Part shown: positions 13,533-13,539 of the stretch, in pieces
How the letters are laid out: every line of letters starts with the position of its first letter
How positions within the stretch are numbered: the stretch's first letter is position 1
NCBI GenBank assembly: GCA_016297645.1
Contig: JAEDGF010000050.1
Coordinates: forward strand, 1-13,539
Length of the DNA: 13,539 bases
Direction of reading: 5' to 3'
From: Clostridiaceae bacterium
GTDB lineage: Bacteria > Bacillota > Clostridia > Oscillospirales > Acutalibacteraceae
Position numbers and translations under genes: made by a program
Notes under the pieces: generated by a model
The model's input: only the letters and a program-made list of their open reading frames with translations
Databases searched by the model: none
Told to the model about the DNA's origin: nothing

Positions 13533-13539
13533 GACGGTT

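Overview
The window looks like a chromosomal segment of an anaerobic, low-to-mid GC Firmicute, most likely class Clostridia and plausibly the Oscillospirales/Ruminococcaceae group. This rests on strong AGGAG-type ribosome binding sites, TTGACA/TATACT promoters, a lysine riboswitch in front of an amino-acid ABC transporter, a QueT transporter with a pseudoknotted preQ1-type leader, an enoate-reductase/Bai-like flavoenzyme and a VanS-like two-component pair. The taxonomic guess is inference. No rRNA, tRNA, CRISPR array, insertion sequence or prophage gene was seen.

Layout. (1) 1-1199, minus strand: the N-terminal part of an NADH:flavin oxidoreductase of the OYE/2,4-dienoyl-CoA reductase family, cut by the window edge. 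(2) 1200-1409: back-to-back promoters. (3) 1410-3242, plus: an orphan beta-class DNA methyltransferase, then an EamA/DMT transporter. A terminator-like hairpin lies directly against the transporter's ribosome binding site. (4) 3443-6358, plus: a lysine-responsive operon made of promoter, lysine riboswitch, 12-bp terminator, lipoprotein binding protein, permease and ATPase, closed by a terminator shared with the convergent gene. The riboswitch allows a lysine substrate to be inferred. (5) 6444-7664, minus: an SLC13/ArsB-like membrane transporter. (6) 7761-8467, plus: promoter, candidate preQ1 riboswitch, queT and terminator. (7) 8468-10849, plus: a densely structured leader (a perfect 7+7 bp pseudoknot and two tandem CACT-loop hairpins), then an OmpR-type response regulator overlapping a VanS-like histidine kinase. 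(8) 10947-13532, plus: a PLP-dependent methionine gamma-lyase/'aluminium resistance' family protein, then a 416-residue protein whose C-terminal half looks like PnuC (nicotinamide riboside uptake) and whose N-terminal half is an extracytoplasmic domain between two membrane segments.

A recurring theme is nutrient salvage under RNA control: lysine uptake, queuosine-precursor uptake and possible nicotinamide riboside uptake, with up to four separate structured leaders in 13.5 kb. The lysine riboswitch is secure. The preQ1 assignment is likely. The leader of the two-component system and the attenuator-like hairpin in front of the EamA gene match no RNA class I can name and are the best candidates for something undescribed.
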